DNA of 64,000 nucleotides from Achatina immaculata (GCA_009760885.1 CM019713.1:21522427-21586426), one strand, 5' to 3'; positions 42,664 through 56,165 are shown, counted from the first letter of the stretch. Notes: generated by a model not told the origin, from the sequence alone. Numbers and translations are program-made.

Positions 42664-45600
42664 TCGATGTACAATAAAAATGCCACCATTGATCTATGCA
42701 TGTATAATAAAACTGCTAACAATTGATCTATACATGTATATAAAACTGCCAACATTGATCTATGCATGTATAATAAAACTGCCACCATTGATCTATGCAT
42801 GTATAATAAAACTGCCACATTGATCTATACATGTATAATAAAACTGCCACCATTGATCTATACATGTATAATAAAACTGCCAACATTGATCTATACATGT
42901 ATAATAAAACTGCCAACATTGATCTATACATGTATAATAAAACTGCCACAATTGATCTATACATGTATAATAAAACTGCCACAATTGATCTATACATGTA
43001 TAATAAAACTGCCACAATTGATCTATACATGTATAATAAAACTGCCACAATTGATCTATACATGTATAATAAAACTGCAACAATTGATCTATACATGTAT
43101 AATAAAACTGCCAACAATTGATCTATACATATATAATAAAACTGCCAACAATTAATCTATACATGTATAATAAAACTGCCAACAATTAATCTATACATAT
43201 ATAATAAAACTACCAACAATTATCTAAACATATATATAAAAAACTACCAACAATTAATCTATACATATAATAAAACTACCAACAATTAATCTATACATAT
43301 AATAAAACTACCAACAATTGATCTATACATATATAATAAAACTACCAACAATAATCTAAACATATATATAAAACTACCAACAATTAATCTAAACTATATA
43401 ATAAAACTACCAACAATAATCTAAACATATATAATAAAACTACCAACAATTAATCTAAACATATATAAAAAACTACCAACAATTAATCTAAACATATATA
43501 ATAAAAACTACAACAATTAATCTAAACATATAATAAAAACTACAACAATTAATCTAAACATATATAATAAAACTACCAACAATTAATCTAAACATATATA
43601 ATAAAACTACCAACAATTAATCTAAAATATATAATAAAACTACCAACAATTAATCTAAACAATATAATAAAACTACCAACAATTAATCTAAACATATATA
43701 ATAAAACTACCAACAATTAATCTAAACATATATAATAAAACTACCAACAATTAATCTAAAATATATAATAAAACTACCAACAATTAATCTAAACATAATA
43801 ATAAAACTACCAACAATTAATCTAAACATATATAATAAAACTACCAACAATTAATCTAAACATATATAATAAAACTACCAACAATTAATCTAAACATATA
43901 TAATAAAACTACCAACAATTAATCTAAACATATATAATAAAACTACCAACAATTAATCTAAACATATATAATAAAACTACCAACAATTAATCTAAACATA
44001 TATAATAAAACTGCCAACATTGATCTATACATGTATAATAAAACTGCCAACATTGATCTATACATGTATAATAAAACTGCCAACATTTGATCTATACATA
44101 TATAATAAAACTGCTAACAATTGATCTATACATATATAATAAAACTGCTAACAATTGATCTATACATATATAATAAAACTGCTAACAATTGATCTATACA
44201 TGTATAATAAAACTGCAACAATTGATCTATACATGTATAATAAAACTGCCAACATTGATCTATACATGTATAATAAAACTGCCAACATTGATCTATACAT
44301 GTATAATAAAACTGCAACAATTGATCTATACATATAATAAAACTACCACAATTAATCTATACATATATATAAAAACTGCTAACAATTGATCTATACATAT
44401 ATAATAAAACTGCTAACAATTGATCTATACATATAATAAAACTGATCTATACATGTAATAAAACTGCCAACAATTGATCTATACATATATAATAAAACTG
44501 CCAACAATTGATCTATACATATATAATAAAACTGCCAACAATTGATCTATACATATATAATAAAACTGCCAACAATTGATCTATACATATATAATAAAAC
44601 TGCCACAATTGATCTATACATATATAATAAAACTGCCAACAATTGATCTATACATATATAATAAAACTGCCACAATTGATCTATACATATATAATAAAAC
44701 TGCCAACAATTGATCTATACATGTATAATAAAACTGCAACAATTGATCTATACATATATAATAAAACTGCCACAATTAATCTAAACATATATAATAAAAC
44801 TGCAACAATTGATCTATACATGTATATAAAACTACCAACAATGATCTATACATGTATAATAAAACTGCAACAATTGATCTATACATGTATAATAAAACTG
44901 CAACAATTGATCTATACATGTATAATAAAACTGCAACAATTGATCTATACATGTATAATAAAACTGCAACAATTGATCTATACATGTATAATAAAACTGC
45001 CAACAATTGATCTATACATATATAATAAAACTGCCAACAATTAATCTATACATATATAATAAAACTGCCAACAATTAATCTATACATATATAATAAAACT
45101 ACCAACAATTAATCTATACATATATAATAAAACTACCAACAATTAATCTATACATATATAATAAAACTACCAACAATTAATCTATACATGTATAATAAAA
45201 CTACCAACAATTAATCTATACATGTATAATAAAACTACCAACAATTAATCTATACATGTATAATAAAACTACCAACAATTAATCTATACATGTATAATAA
45301 AACTACCAACAATTAATCTATACATGTATAATAAAACTACCAACAATTAATCTATACATGTATATAAAACTACCAACACCAACAATTAATCTATACATGT
45401 ATAATAAAACTACCAACAATTAATCTATACATGTATAATAAAACTACCAACAATTAATCTATACATGTATAATAAAACTACCAACAATTAATCTATACAT
45501 GTATAATAAAACTACCAACAATTAATCTATACATGTATAATAAAACTACCAACAATTGATCTTTACATATATAATAAAACTACCAACAATTGATCTATAC

Positions 45601-46872
45601 ATATATAATAAAACTACCAACAATTAATCTTTACATATATAATAAAACTACCAACAATTAATCTATACATGTATAATAAAACTACCAACAATTAATCTTT
45701 ACATATATAATAAAACTACCAACAATTAATCTATACATGTATAATAAAACTACCAACAATTAATCTATACATATATAATAAAACTACCAACAATTAATCT
45801 TTACATATATAATAAAACTACCAACAATTAATCTATACATGTATAATAAAACTACCAACAATTGATCTTTACATATAATAAAAACTACAACAATTGATCT
45901 ACATATATAATAAAACTACCAACAATTGATCTTACATATATAATAAAACTACCAACAATTGATCTTACATATATAATAAAACTACCAACAATTGATCTTT
46001 ACATATATAATAAAACTACCAACAATTGATCTATACATATATAATAAAACTACCAACAATTGATCTTTACATATATAATAAAACTACCAACAATTGATCT
46101 TTACATATATAATAAAACTACCAACAATTGATCTTTACATATATAATAAAACTACCAACAATTGATCTTTACATATATAATAAAACTACCAACAATTGAT
46201 CTATACATATATAATAAAACTACCAACAATTGATCTTTACATATATAATAAAACTACCAACAATTGATCTTTACATATATAATAAAACTACCAACAATTA
46301 ATCTATACATGTATAATAAAACTACCAACAATTGATCTATACATATATAATAAAACTACCAACAATTAATCTTTACATATATAATAAAACTACCAACAAT
46401 TAATCTTTACATATATAATAAAACTACCAACAATTGATCTATACATATATAATAAAACTACCAACAATTGATCTATACATATATAATAAAACTACCAACA
46501 ATTGATCTTACATATATAATAAAACTACCAACAATTGATCTTACATATATAATAAAACTACCAACATTGATCTATACATATATAAAAACTACCAACAATT
46601 GATCTATACATATATAATAAAACTACCAACAATTGATCTATACATATATAATAAAACTACCAACAATTAATCTTTACATATATAATAAAACTACCAACAA
46701 TTAATCTTTACATATATAATAAAACTACCAACAATTAATCTTTACATATATAATAAAACTACCAACAATTAATCTTTACATATATAATAAAACTACCAAC
46801 AATTAATCTTTACATATATAATAAAACTACCAACAATTAATCTATACATATATAATAAAACTGCTAACATTA
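42664..46872. repeat. 32-34-bp satellite array, about 125 copies in sequence domains
   Basis: The unit contains CCAACAATTGATCTATACAT and ATATAATAAAACTG. Domains differ by diagnostic bases: ~42.66-43.15 kb CTGCC with TGATC and ACATGTA; 43.19-44.0 kb CTACC with TTAATCTAAAC; 44.0-45.05 kb CTGC with TGATCTATAC; 45.05-45.55 kb CTACC with TTAATCTATACATGTA; 45.55-46.85 kb CTACC with GATCTTTACATATA mixed. ORFs such as NKTATIDLYMY repeats are artefacts of the 11-codon period. Confidence 0.97.
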
Positions 46873-46949
46873 AACTTCCACCTGAAACCTGGGCTCCTGT
46901 TGCTTTCATTAAAGTGTCAGGGCACTGTAGACGAGCTTCTTCCCGAGGC

Positions 46950-47750
46950 GAGAGAGAACAATGGAGACAGAGAGAGAACAATGGAGACAGAGAGAGAACA
47001 ATGGAGACAGAGAGAGAACAATGGAGACAGAGAGAGAACAATGGAGACAGAGAGAGAACAATGGAGACAGAGAGAGAACAATGGAGATAGAGAGGGAGAA
47101 CAATGGAGATAAGGAGAGAATAATGGAGATAGAGAGAGAGAACACTGGAGATAGAGAGAGAACAATTGAGATAGAGAGAGAACAATGGAGACAGAGAGAA
47201 CAATAAGATATGGCGATAGAACAATAAGAGATAGAAAGAACACTATGACAGAATGAACATGATCACTGGAGATAGACAGGACACTAGAGACAGAGAGAAT
47301 ACTAAAGTCAGAGAAAACACTAGACACAGAAAGAACACTGGAGACAACACTAGAGACAGAGAGACAACAGAGAGAGAAAGAAAGAGAGAGAGAGAGAGAG
47401 ACAACACAGAAAGGCAACACTGGAGACAGAGAAACAACACAGAGAGACAACACAGAGCGACAACACTAGTTATAGAGAGACAACACAGAGAGACAACACT
47501 AGAGACAGAGAGACAATACTGGAGACAGGGAGACAGTACTAGAGACAGAAACAACACTGGAGGCAGAAAGACAACACTAGAGACAGAGAAACAACACTAG
47601 AGACTGAGAGACAACACTAGAGACAGAGAGACAACACAAGAGACAGAGAAAACACTAGAGACAGAGAGACAACACTACAGACAAAGACAACACTAGAGAC
47701 AGAGACAACACTACAGACAAAGACAACACTAGAGACAGCACGACGCAGAC
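46950..47750. repeat. purine-rich 20-bp minisatellite
   Basis: The left half has units ACAATGGAGACAGAGAGAGA; the right half has ACACTAGAGACAGAGAGACA. The plus strand is almost only purines plus C/T at fixed places. It runs for 800 bp, with local (GA)n near 47370-47400. Confidence 0.93.
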
Positions 47751-48139
47751 GCAAACAAGACTCCTACAGATAGAAAGACTACAATCACCGTCTTAAGATA
47801 AAAAAGTTTACCATCAGAAACTATAAACTGTGATCACTCCTTCATTCGACAAACTTATTCCCAATTATAAATTGTGTCATCTCTTCAGCTAAAAACAAGA
47901 AATCTCCAGCACGAAGACTTTGCGTGTCAAATTCTGCATTTCTTACAATTAGAAGAAATATGGTCCAACTGAACATTTTAATTGACATGAATGAAGAAGC
48001 GTCATGTTAGAAAAGAAGATCCAGTTTTTGTGCCATGTTTTTTTAAAAATAATTTTCTAATATTTGTAAACTTCTAGAGATCAGACAGAGTTAATGTCTA
48101 CCTGATCAGAATCTGACCAGCTTGTCCGAGGAGATTTAT
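47751..48139. other. unique spacer
   Basis: No gene recognised on either strand. Confidence 0.5.
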
Positions 48140-48660
48140 AAGTTATGGGGTTATAGACTGTTTATGAATTACAGGACTACAAACTGTTTATGAATTGCAG
48201 GACTACAAACTGTTTATGAATTACAGAACTACAAATTGTTTATGAATTACAGGACTACAAATTGTTTATGAATTACAGGACTACAAATTGTTTATGAATT
48301 ACAGGACTACAAACTGTTTCTGAATTACATGACTACAGATTGTTTATGAATTACAGAACTACAGACTGTTTATGAATTACAAGACTATAGACTGTTTATG
48401 AATTACAGGACTACAGACTGTTTATGAATTACAGAACTACAGATTGTTTATGAATTACAGAACTACAGACTTTTTATGAATTACAGGACTACAGATTGTT
48501 TATGAATTACAGAACTACAGATTGTTTATGAATTACAGAACTACAGATTGTTTATGAATTACAGGACTACAGATTGTTTATGAATTACAGAACTACAGAT
48601 TGTTTATGAATTATAGGACTACAGATTGTTTATGAATAATTTAATTACAAATTGTTTATG
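48140..48660. repeat. 26-bp minisatellite, 20 copies
   Basis: Unit GACTACAGATTGTTTATGAA plus TTACAG. Confidence 0.96.
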
Positions 48661-48684
48661 ATTTCATTTCAGAGTGTTTGTGAC

Positions 48685-48748
48685 TGTGTACATATGACGT
48701 GGCTATGTACACATGACGTGGCTATGTACACATGACGTGGCTGTGTAC
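48685..48748. repeat. 19-bp tandem repeat, 3 copies
   Basis: Unit CATGACGTGGCTATGTACA. Each contains TGACGTGG, a CRE-like word; function unknown. Confidence 0.88.
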
Positions 48749-49039
48749 GAGAACTAGGCTGATCTGACTTGTAAGGTCCTAACATGGAACAGATGACCAC
48801 AAGGCCAGCATTTATCACATGTTCTGGGCACACCAGACCTGCTACATTTTTATATTCCACATAAACTTGACCCATGATATCAAATCCATATTTTACGTGT
48901 CACGGGATAATGTGACTGGTCGGATGTGTTTGTCACTTTGCTCGGCGCTCAGAACATAATGAAGATAACAGAAGGCAAACTAAAAGCAAAGTGCCCACGA
49001 CCTCTAAAAAAATCTACAGCGAATCAGGTTCATTCATCC
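48749..49039. other. unique segment at the root of the 34-bp satellite
   Basis: A minus-strand frame (48875 to 48669, starting MGQVYVEYKNVAGLVCPEHV) and a plus-strand frame (48926-49120) are open, but neither has splice-site support. The first recognisable satellite unit begins at about 49045 (GGGATGAGATTTGTGCTTCT). Confidence 0.35.
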
Positions 49040-52000
49040 GCAGCTGGGATGAGATTTGTGCTTCTAATAACAGACAGTTTGGACGAGATATGTGTTTCTA
49101 ATAACAGAAAAATGAGATGAGATATATATTTCTAATAACAGAAAATTGAGATGAGATATGTGTTTCTAATAACAGAAAATTCAGATCAGATATGTATTTC
49201 TAATAACAGAAAATTGAGATGAGATATGTCTTTTTTAATAACAGAAAATTGAGATGAAATATGTGTTTCTAACAACAGACAGTTTGGATGAGATATGTGT
49301 TTCTAATAACAGAAAATTGAAATGAGATATGTGTTTCTAATAACAGAAATAACAGAACATTAAGATGATGTTTCTAATAACAGAAAATTGAGATGCGATA
49401 TTTGTTTCTTATAACAGAAAATTGAGATGAGATATGTGTTTCTAACAACAGACAGTTTGGACGAGATATGTGTTTCTAATAACAGAAAATTGAAATGAGA
49501 TATGTGTTTCTAATAACAGAAATAACAGAAAATTGAGATGAGATATTTGTTTCTTATAACAGAAAATTGAGATGAGATATGTTTTTCTAATACAATAAAA
49601 TTAAGATGAGATATGTGTTTCTAATAACAGAAAATTGAGATGAAATATGCGTTTCTAACAACTGACAATTGGGACGATATATGTTTCTCTAATAACAGAA
49701 AATTGAGATGATATATGTATTTCTAATAACAGAAAATTGAGATGAGATATGTGTTTCTAATAACAGAAAATTGAGATGAGATGTGTGTTTCTAATAACAG
49801 AAAATTGAGATGAGATATGTGTTTCTAATAACAGAAAATAGAGATCAGATATGTATTTCTAATAACAGAAAATTGAGATCAGATATGTGTTTCTAATAAC
49901 AGAAAATTCAGATGAGATATGTGTTTCTAATAAAAGACAGTTGGGACGAGATATGTGTTTCTAACAACAGACAATTAAGATGAGATATGTGTTTCTAATA
50001 ACAGAAAATTGAGATCAGATATGTTTTTCTAATAACAGAAAATTGGGATGAGATATGTGTTTCCAATAACAGAAAATAGAGATGAGATATGTGTTTCCAA
50101 TAACAGAAAATAGAGATGAGATATGTGTCTCTAATAACATAAAATAGAGATGAGATATGTGTTTCTAACAACAGAAAATTGAGATGAGATATGTGTTTCT
50201 AATAAATGAAAATTCACATGAAATATGTGTTTCTAACAACAGACATTTGGGACGAGAAATGTGTTTCTAATAACAGAAAATTAAGATGAATATGTGTTTC
50301 TAATAACGGAAAATTGAGATGAGATATGTGTTTCTAACAACAGACAGTTGGGACGAGATATATGTTTCTAATAACAGACAGTTGGGATGCGAAATGTGCT
50401 TCTAATAACAGAAAATTGAAATCAGATATTTGTTTCTAATAACAGAAAATTGAGATGAAATATGCGTTTCTAACAACAGACAGTTGGGACGAAATATGTG
50501 TTTCTAACAACAGAAAATTAAGATGAGAGATGTGTTTCTAATAATAGAAAATTGAGATGAGATATGTGTTTCCAATAACAGACAGTTGGGATGATATATG
50601 TGTTTCTAATAGCAGAAAATTGAGATGAGATATGTGTTTCTAATAACAGACTGTTGGAACGAGATATGTTTTTATAATAACAGAAAATTAAGATGAGATA
50701 TGTGTTTATAATAACAGAAATAATAGAAAATTGATATACGGTATGTGTTTCTAATAACAGAAAATTGAGATGAGATATGTTTTTCTAATAACAGAGAAAT
50801 GAGATGAGACATATATTTCTAATAACTGAAAATTAAGACGAGATATGTGTTTCTAATAACAGAAAAATGGGATGAGATATATATTTCTAATAACAGAAAA
50901 TAGAGATGAGATATGTGTTTCTAATAACCGAAAATTGAGATGAAATATATATTTCTAACAACAAACAGTTGGGACGAGATATGTGTTTCTAATAACAGAC
51001 AGTTGAGATGAGATTTATGTTTCTAATAACAGACAGTTGGGATGAGATATGTGTACCTAATAACAGAAAATTGAGATGAGATATGTGTTTCTAATAACAG
51101 AAAATTGAGATGAGATATGTGTTTCTAATAACAGAAAATTGAGATGAGATATGTGTTTCTAAATACAGACAGTTGGGACGAGATATATGTTTCTAATAAC
51201 AGAGAGTTGGGATGAGATATATGTTTCTAATAACAGAAAATTGAGATGAGATATGTGTTTCCAATAACAGACAGTTGGGATGATATATATGTTTCTAATA
51301 GCAGAAAATTGAGATGAGATATGTGTTTCTAATAACAGACTGTTGGAACGAGATATGTTTTTCTAATAACAGAAAATTAAGATGAGATATGTGTTTATAA
51401 TAACAGAAATAATAGAAAATTGATATACGGTATGTGTTTCTAATAACAGAAAATTGAGATGAGATATGTGTTTCTAATAACAGAAAATTGAGATGAGATA
51501 TGTGTTTCTAAATACAGACAGTTGGGACGAGATATATGTTTCTAATAACAGAGAGTTGGGATGAGGTATATGTTTCTAATAACAGAAAATTGAAAGGAGA
51601 TATGTTTTTCTAATAACAGACAGTTGGGACGAGATATATGTTTCTAATAACAGACAGTTGGGATGAGATATGTGTTTCTAATAGCAGAAAATTGAGATGA
51701 GATATGTGTTTTTAATAACAGACAGTTGGGGCGAGATATGTGTTTCTAATAACGGAAAATTGAGATGAGATATGTGTTTCCAATAACAGAAATAACAGGA
51801 AATTGAGATGAGATATGTGTTTCTAATAACAGACAATTGAGATGAGATATGTGTTTCTAATAACAGAAAATAGACATGAAATATGTGTTTCTAACAACAG
51901 ACAGCTGGGACAAGATATGTGTTTCTAATAACAGAAAATTGAGATGAGATATGTGTTTCTAATAACAGACAATTGAGATGAAATTTGTGTTTCTAACAAC

Positions 52001-52242
52001 AGACAGTTGGGACGAGATTTATGTTTCTAATAACAGAAAATTGAGATGAGATATGTGTTTCTAATAACAGAAAATTGAGATGAGATATGTGTTTCTAATA
52101 ACAGACAGTTCGGACGAGATGTGTGTTTCTAATAACAGACAGTTGTGATGAGATATCTGTTCCTAATAACAAACAATTGTGATGAGATATATGTTTCTAG
52201 TAACAGACAGTTGGGATGAAATTTGTGCTTTTAATAACACAC
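49040..52242. repeat. 34-bp satellite array, about 94 copies
   Basis: The unit contains ATATGTGTTTCTAATAACAG and AAAATTGAGATGAG, with a second major variant ACAGTTGGGACGAG. The two variants alternate irregularly, and a ~330-bp block with an unusual AATAACAGAAATAATAGAAA insertion occurs twice (about 50570-50760 and 51255-51440), indicating higher-order duplication. Confidence 0.97.
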
Positions 52243-52251
52243 TGTAAATAC

Positions 52252-52335
52252 GAGTCAGACACTGCTGTAACTATAGGAGTCAGAGATTTGCTGTAACTAT
52301 GGGAGTCAGAGATTTGCTGTAACTATAGGAGAGAT
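52252..52335. repeat. about 30-bp tandem repeat, 3 copies
   Basis: Unit GTCAGAGATTTGCTGTAACT plus ATAGGA. Confidence 0.88.
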
Positions 52336-52890
52336 AAGCTGTACAGAAAAACACAATATTTACAAGTTCAATATATTTCTTGCTGAAATGTTTAGCAATA
52401 ATAATTATTTTCTGTTTAAAAACGCGAAATAACAGTGGAGTGCCAGAAGACAAACATTTAAACATCCGAATACGGGACGACAAACTAAACAGTCAGCTCT
52501 ATCACTGCGGAAACTTGATATGCGTCATATCCCCAGATAAAAACTATGCCCCTCATCCCCTTCTCTCCTGTTGTTTAATCTTGATAATAGGATCTGAGAT
52601 TCTGGCCGCAGGAGCAAGTGCACAGACAGCTCGGGCCATATCAACAATGAGTGAGACACTGAGATCAGTGCCAAGCTATCTTTTACCTCCATGTGGCTAT
52701 CCAGAATAGCGTGCCATTACCGCTTCAGTCTGGTCATAGGGGCTGAGACCCACGTATTCTTCAGGTGGTGGAGTCTAAGAGAAATCACGCTGTTTAAATT
52801 AGCCCTATAAAGTAGAACATCTACAGCAAGACTAAGCTTCTTGGCAATATCTAAGTAATGTAGGTGTAAAATAGATATGTAAGACATGGA
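52336..52890. other. unique segment with an unassigned 109-codon ORF
   Basis: ORF 52380-52709 (+) includes PEDKHLNIRIRDDKLNSQLY and AAGASAQTARAISTMSETLR and is not repetitive. No signal peptide, splice sites or known motif support it, so it may be real or chance. Confidence 0.3.
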
Positions 52891-52919
52891 GGTTTGTTGT
52901 TGTGGCGATTTATTTAGTT

Positions 52920-53182
52920 TCGAGAAGGTTCAATGTCATGTGCGTTCAGTGTTGTGGAGGTTCAATGTTGTGGAGGTTCAATGTCGTGGAGGTTCAGTGT
53001 CGTGTGGGTTTAATGTCGTGGAGGTTCAGTGTCGTGTGGGTTTAATGTCGTGGAGGTTCAATGTTGAGTTCAATGTTGTGGAGGTTCAATGTCTTGCCGA
53101 GGAGATTCAGTGTCCTGGAGATTCAGTATCGTGTGGGTTCAATGTCGAAGTGGTTCAGTGATGTGTGGGTTCGATTTCGTGT
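52920..53182. repeat. 16-bp minisatellite, about 15 copies
   Basis: Unit GTTCAATGTCGTGGAG with GTTTAATGTCGTGTGG variants. Confidence 0.92.
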
Positions 53183-53224
53183 GAGCCCTCAACGCTAAAA
53201 AGGTCAAATACCAAATGAAGGAAT

Positions 53225-54612
53225 ACCTAAGTCACGTGACATACAAATCAGAACAATACAAAACATAGCACATCAAAACAATACAGAACATACAAATCAG
53301 AAGAGTACAGAACATACAAATCAGAACAATATAGAACATACAAATCAGAACAATACAGAACATAGTACATCAGAACAATACAGAACATACTACATCAGAA
53401 CAATACAGAACATACAAATCAGAAGAGTATAGAACATACAAATCAGAAAAGTAAGGAATATACAAATCAGAACAATACAAAACATACAAATCAGAACAAT
53501 ACAGAACATACAAATCAGAACAATACAGAACATACAAATCAGAAGAGTATAGAACGTACAAATCAGAACAATGCAGAGCATACAAATCAATAGAACATAC
53601 AAATCAGAACAATACAGAACATAGCACGTCAGAACAATACAAAACATACAAATCAGAACAATGCAAAACATAGCACGTCAGAACAATGCAGAACATACGA
53701 ATCAGAACAATACAAAACATAACACATCAGAACAATACAAAACATAACACATCAGAACAATACAAAACATAACACATCAGAACAATACAAAACATAACAC
53801 ATCAGAACAATACAAAACATAACACATCAAAACAATACAAAACATAACACATCAGAACAATACAAAACATAACACATCAGAACAATACAAAACATAACAC
53901 ATCAGAACAATGCAAAACATAGCACGTCAGAACAATGCAGAACATACGAATCAGAACAATACAAAACATAACACATCAGAACAATACAAAACATAACACA
54001 TCAGAACAATACAAAACATAACACATCAGAACAATACAAAACATAACACATCAGAACAATACAAAACATAACACATCAGAACAATACAAAACATAACACA
54101 TCAGAACAATACAAAACATAACACATCAGAACAATACAAAACATAACACATCAGAACAATACATAACATAACACATCAGAACAATACAAAACATAACACA
54201 TCAGAACAATACATAACATAATACATCAGAACAATACAAAACATAACACATCAGAACAATACATAACATAACACATCAGAACAATACAAAACATAACACA
54301 TCAGAACAATACAAAACATAACACATCAGAACAATACAAAATAACACATCAGAACAATACAAAACATAACACATCAGAACAATACAAAACATAACACATC
54401 AGAACAATACAAAACATAACACATCAGAACAATACAAAACATAACACATCAGAACAATACAAAACATAACACATCAGAACAATACAAAACATAACACATC
54501 AGAACAATACAAAACATAACACATCAGAACAATACAAAACATAACACATCAGAACAATACAAAACATAACACATCAGAACAATACAAAACATAACACATC
54601 AGAACAATACTT
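53225..54612. repeat. 25-bp minisatellite, about 55 copies
   Basis: Unit CAGAACAATACAAAACATAA plus CACAT. The left third (53.2-53.7 kb) is a mixture of 20- and 25-bp forms (ACATACAAATCAGAAC); the right two thirds are almost perfectly homogeneous. Confidence 0.97.
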
Positions 54613-54774
54613 ACTTCATGACAGTTAAAAACTGCTTCAGAGATTAGTTTATTCTTGCTTCTAGCAACAGTGCACATATTTTATTCAGAGGTGGCAGATT
54701 AAACTAAATGATAACACAAATATAAATCTTACAGCACTTCTACATCCATAGTCTGTAATCAACATTAATCTTAC

Positions 54775-55440
54775 AGCCCTACTGTACAACATTAAACTTA
54801 AAGGCCATGCTCTTGAAAAAGTCACTAGTTTTACATACCTAGGAAACAAGTTAACACCCGCGGGAGACATAGCAGAAATTATGACCCGAACTGCTTTAGC
54901 GTCAAACGCTTTCAACAAGTTGACTAACATCTGGAAATCAAAACAAATCAGTAGGCACACGAAACTCAAGATCTTCAACTAATGTGTAGTGCCAGTACTA
55001 ACCTATGGTTGGGAGAGTTGGAGAACATCCCCAGCAATGGAAAAGAGACTAGATGCTTTTGAAAATAAGTGCCTTCGAAGACTGCTTAATATCTGTTGCC
55101 ACGACTTCAGATCGGTTACATCAGTAAGACAAGAAACTAAACAAGACCACGTATCAAACTTTATCAGAAGACGTGGCTGGAACTACACCGGCCACATACT
55201 TCGAATGGACGAAAAACGATTCCCACACCAAGTATTTACGTGGTCACCAGAGGGGTAAAAGACAGCGGGGAAGACCCAAAGACACACTAAGAAGAGTTAT
55301 CACCAAGGAGTGTTCAACAATGCTCATCAGAAACACCGAAGATCTAAAGCAAGTAGCAAGGAATCGCCAGACATGAAGAGCCTTCTCCTCCATCCTATGA
55401 GCCGCCTTTGGCCCAAGAGGATCAACTAACTAACTAACCT
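54775..55440 (+). mobile_element. RTE-like LINE fragment D, C-terminal part with (TAAC)n tail
   Basis: Reads KGHALEKVTSFTYLGNKLTP, AFNKLTNIWKSKQISRHTKL, a TAA at 54980, then VLTYGWESWRTSP, LDAFENKCLRRLLNI, FIRRRGWNYTGHILRMDEKR and, after a frame change, RGKRQRGRPKDTLRRV. It ends FGPRGSTN followed by (TAAC)n. This is the post-RT region of endonuclease-RT elements: YLG block, E-S-W, Cys-containing region, GH-x-LR and GRP blocks. It is a separate family from RTE-A and RTE-B. Confidence 0.83.
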
Positions 55441-55580
55441 ACTGTACTAACAATCTGTAAGCAAAGTTTATCTTAAACTTCTATTCTAATAATGTGTAAC
55501 TAAAGTTGATCTTAGCCTTCTACTCTAATAACGTGTTGATCCTAATCTTCTATTTTAATAATATGCAACTAAAGTTGATC
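55441..55580. repeat. about 45-bp imperfect tandem repeat, 3 copies
   Basis: Units of TAACTAAAGTTGATCTTA and TTCTATTCTAATAATGTG between the two LINE fragments. The sequence TTTACGTGGTCACCAG at its right end is an exact copy of 55234-55249 in fragment D. Confidence 0.8.
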
Positions 55581-55589
55581 TTTTACGTG

Positions 55590-56165
55590 GTCACCAGGAT
55601 AGTGACACTAGAAAGGAAGTTAGAATTAGAATTGCAAAAGCAGCATCGATCTTCAAGAATCTTGAGAAAATATGGAATTCAAAAGTTATAAGCACAAAAA
55701 TCAAGTTAAGACTATTCAATTCAAATGTAATATCCGCCCTCATTTATGCATGCGAAAGCTGGAAAACAACTAAAGAAATAGACAAGAAATTAGACTCTTT
55801 TGAAAGCAAATGCCTAAGGAAAATACTCGGCATCAAGTGGAATGAATTCAAGAACAATGCAAAGGTAAGACAGATGACTGAACAACAACCAGTCTCATGG
55901 GTGATCAGGAAAAGGAGATGGACATATGTTGGTCACTTGATGAGAAGAAATGATCAGAGAATCCCAAAACAAGCTATCAAGTGGAACACAACAGGCCAAA
56001 GAAAAAGAGGCAGACCACGTGAAACTCTGAAGAGGACATTGTTAAGAGAGGCCAAATTAACAAGCACCTTTGATGAGGTTGAAAGATTCGCTGAAGACAG
56101 GAAAAACTGGCGAACTATCTTGTGACCCCTATGTGACGTTTAACGGCACGGGAAGGATATAAGAT
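55590..56165 (+). mobile_element. RTE-like LINE fragment E, C-terminal part
   Basis: DTRKEVRIRIAKAASIFKNL, KIKLRLFNSNVISALIYACE, ESWKTTKEIDKKLDSFESKC, LRKILGIKWNEFKNNAKVRQ, IRKRRWTYVGHLMRRNDQRI, TGQRKRGRPRETLKRT, EDRKNWRTIL. The frame contains an in-frame TAA at 55689, a +1 shift by 55874 and a TGA at 56123. It lacks the RT palm. The block style fits the same broad group as fragment C, but I cannot show that they are one family. Confidence 0.83.

Larger units (their letters stand above)
40947..42849. repeat. 1,903-bp tandem duplication, copy 2
   Basis: Matches copy 1 at a constant 1,903-bp offset, with one compensating pair of single-base indels (near 39665/41567 and 40195/42090). Its right end merges into the long ~33-bp satellite, so the true right limit is somewhere in 42,700-42,850. 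Confidence 0.92.

Noticed and set aside
42766..45044. several 90-133-codon ORFs of YTCIIKL or NKTATIDLYMY repeats
   Set aside because: Artefacts of the ~33-bp satellite (11-codon period) with matching ORFs on the opposite strand.
48669..48875. 68-codon minus-strand ORF starting MGQVYVEYK
   Set aside because: Attractive composition but no acceptor or donor and a repeat-derived C-terminus; insufficient support.
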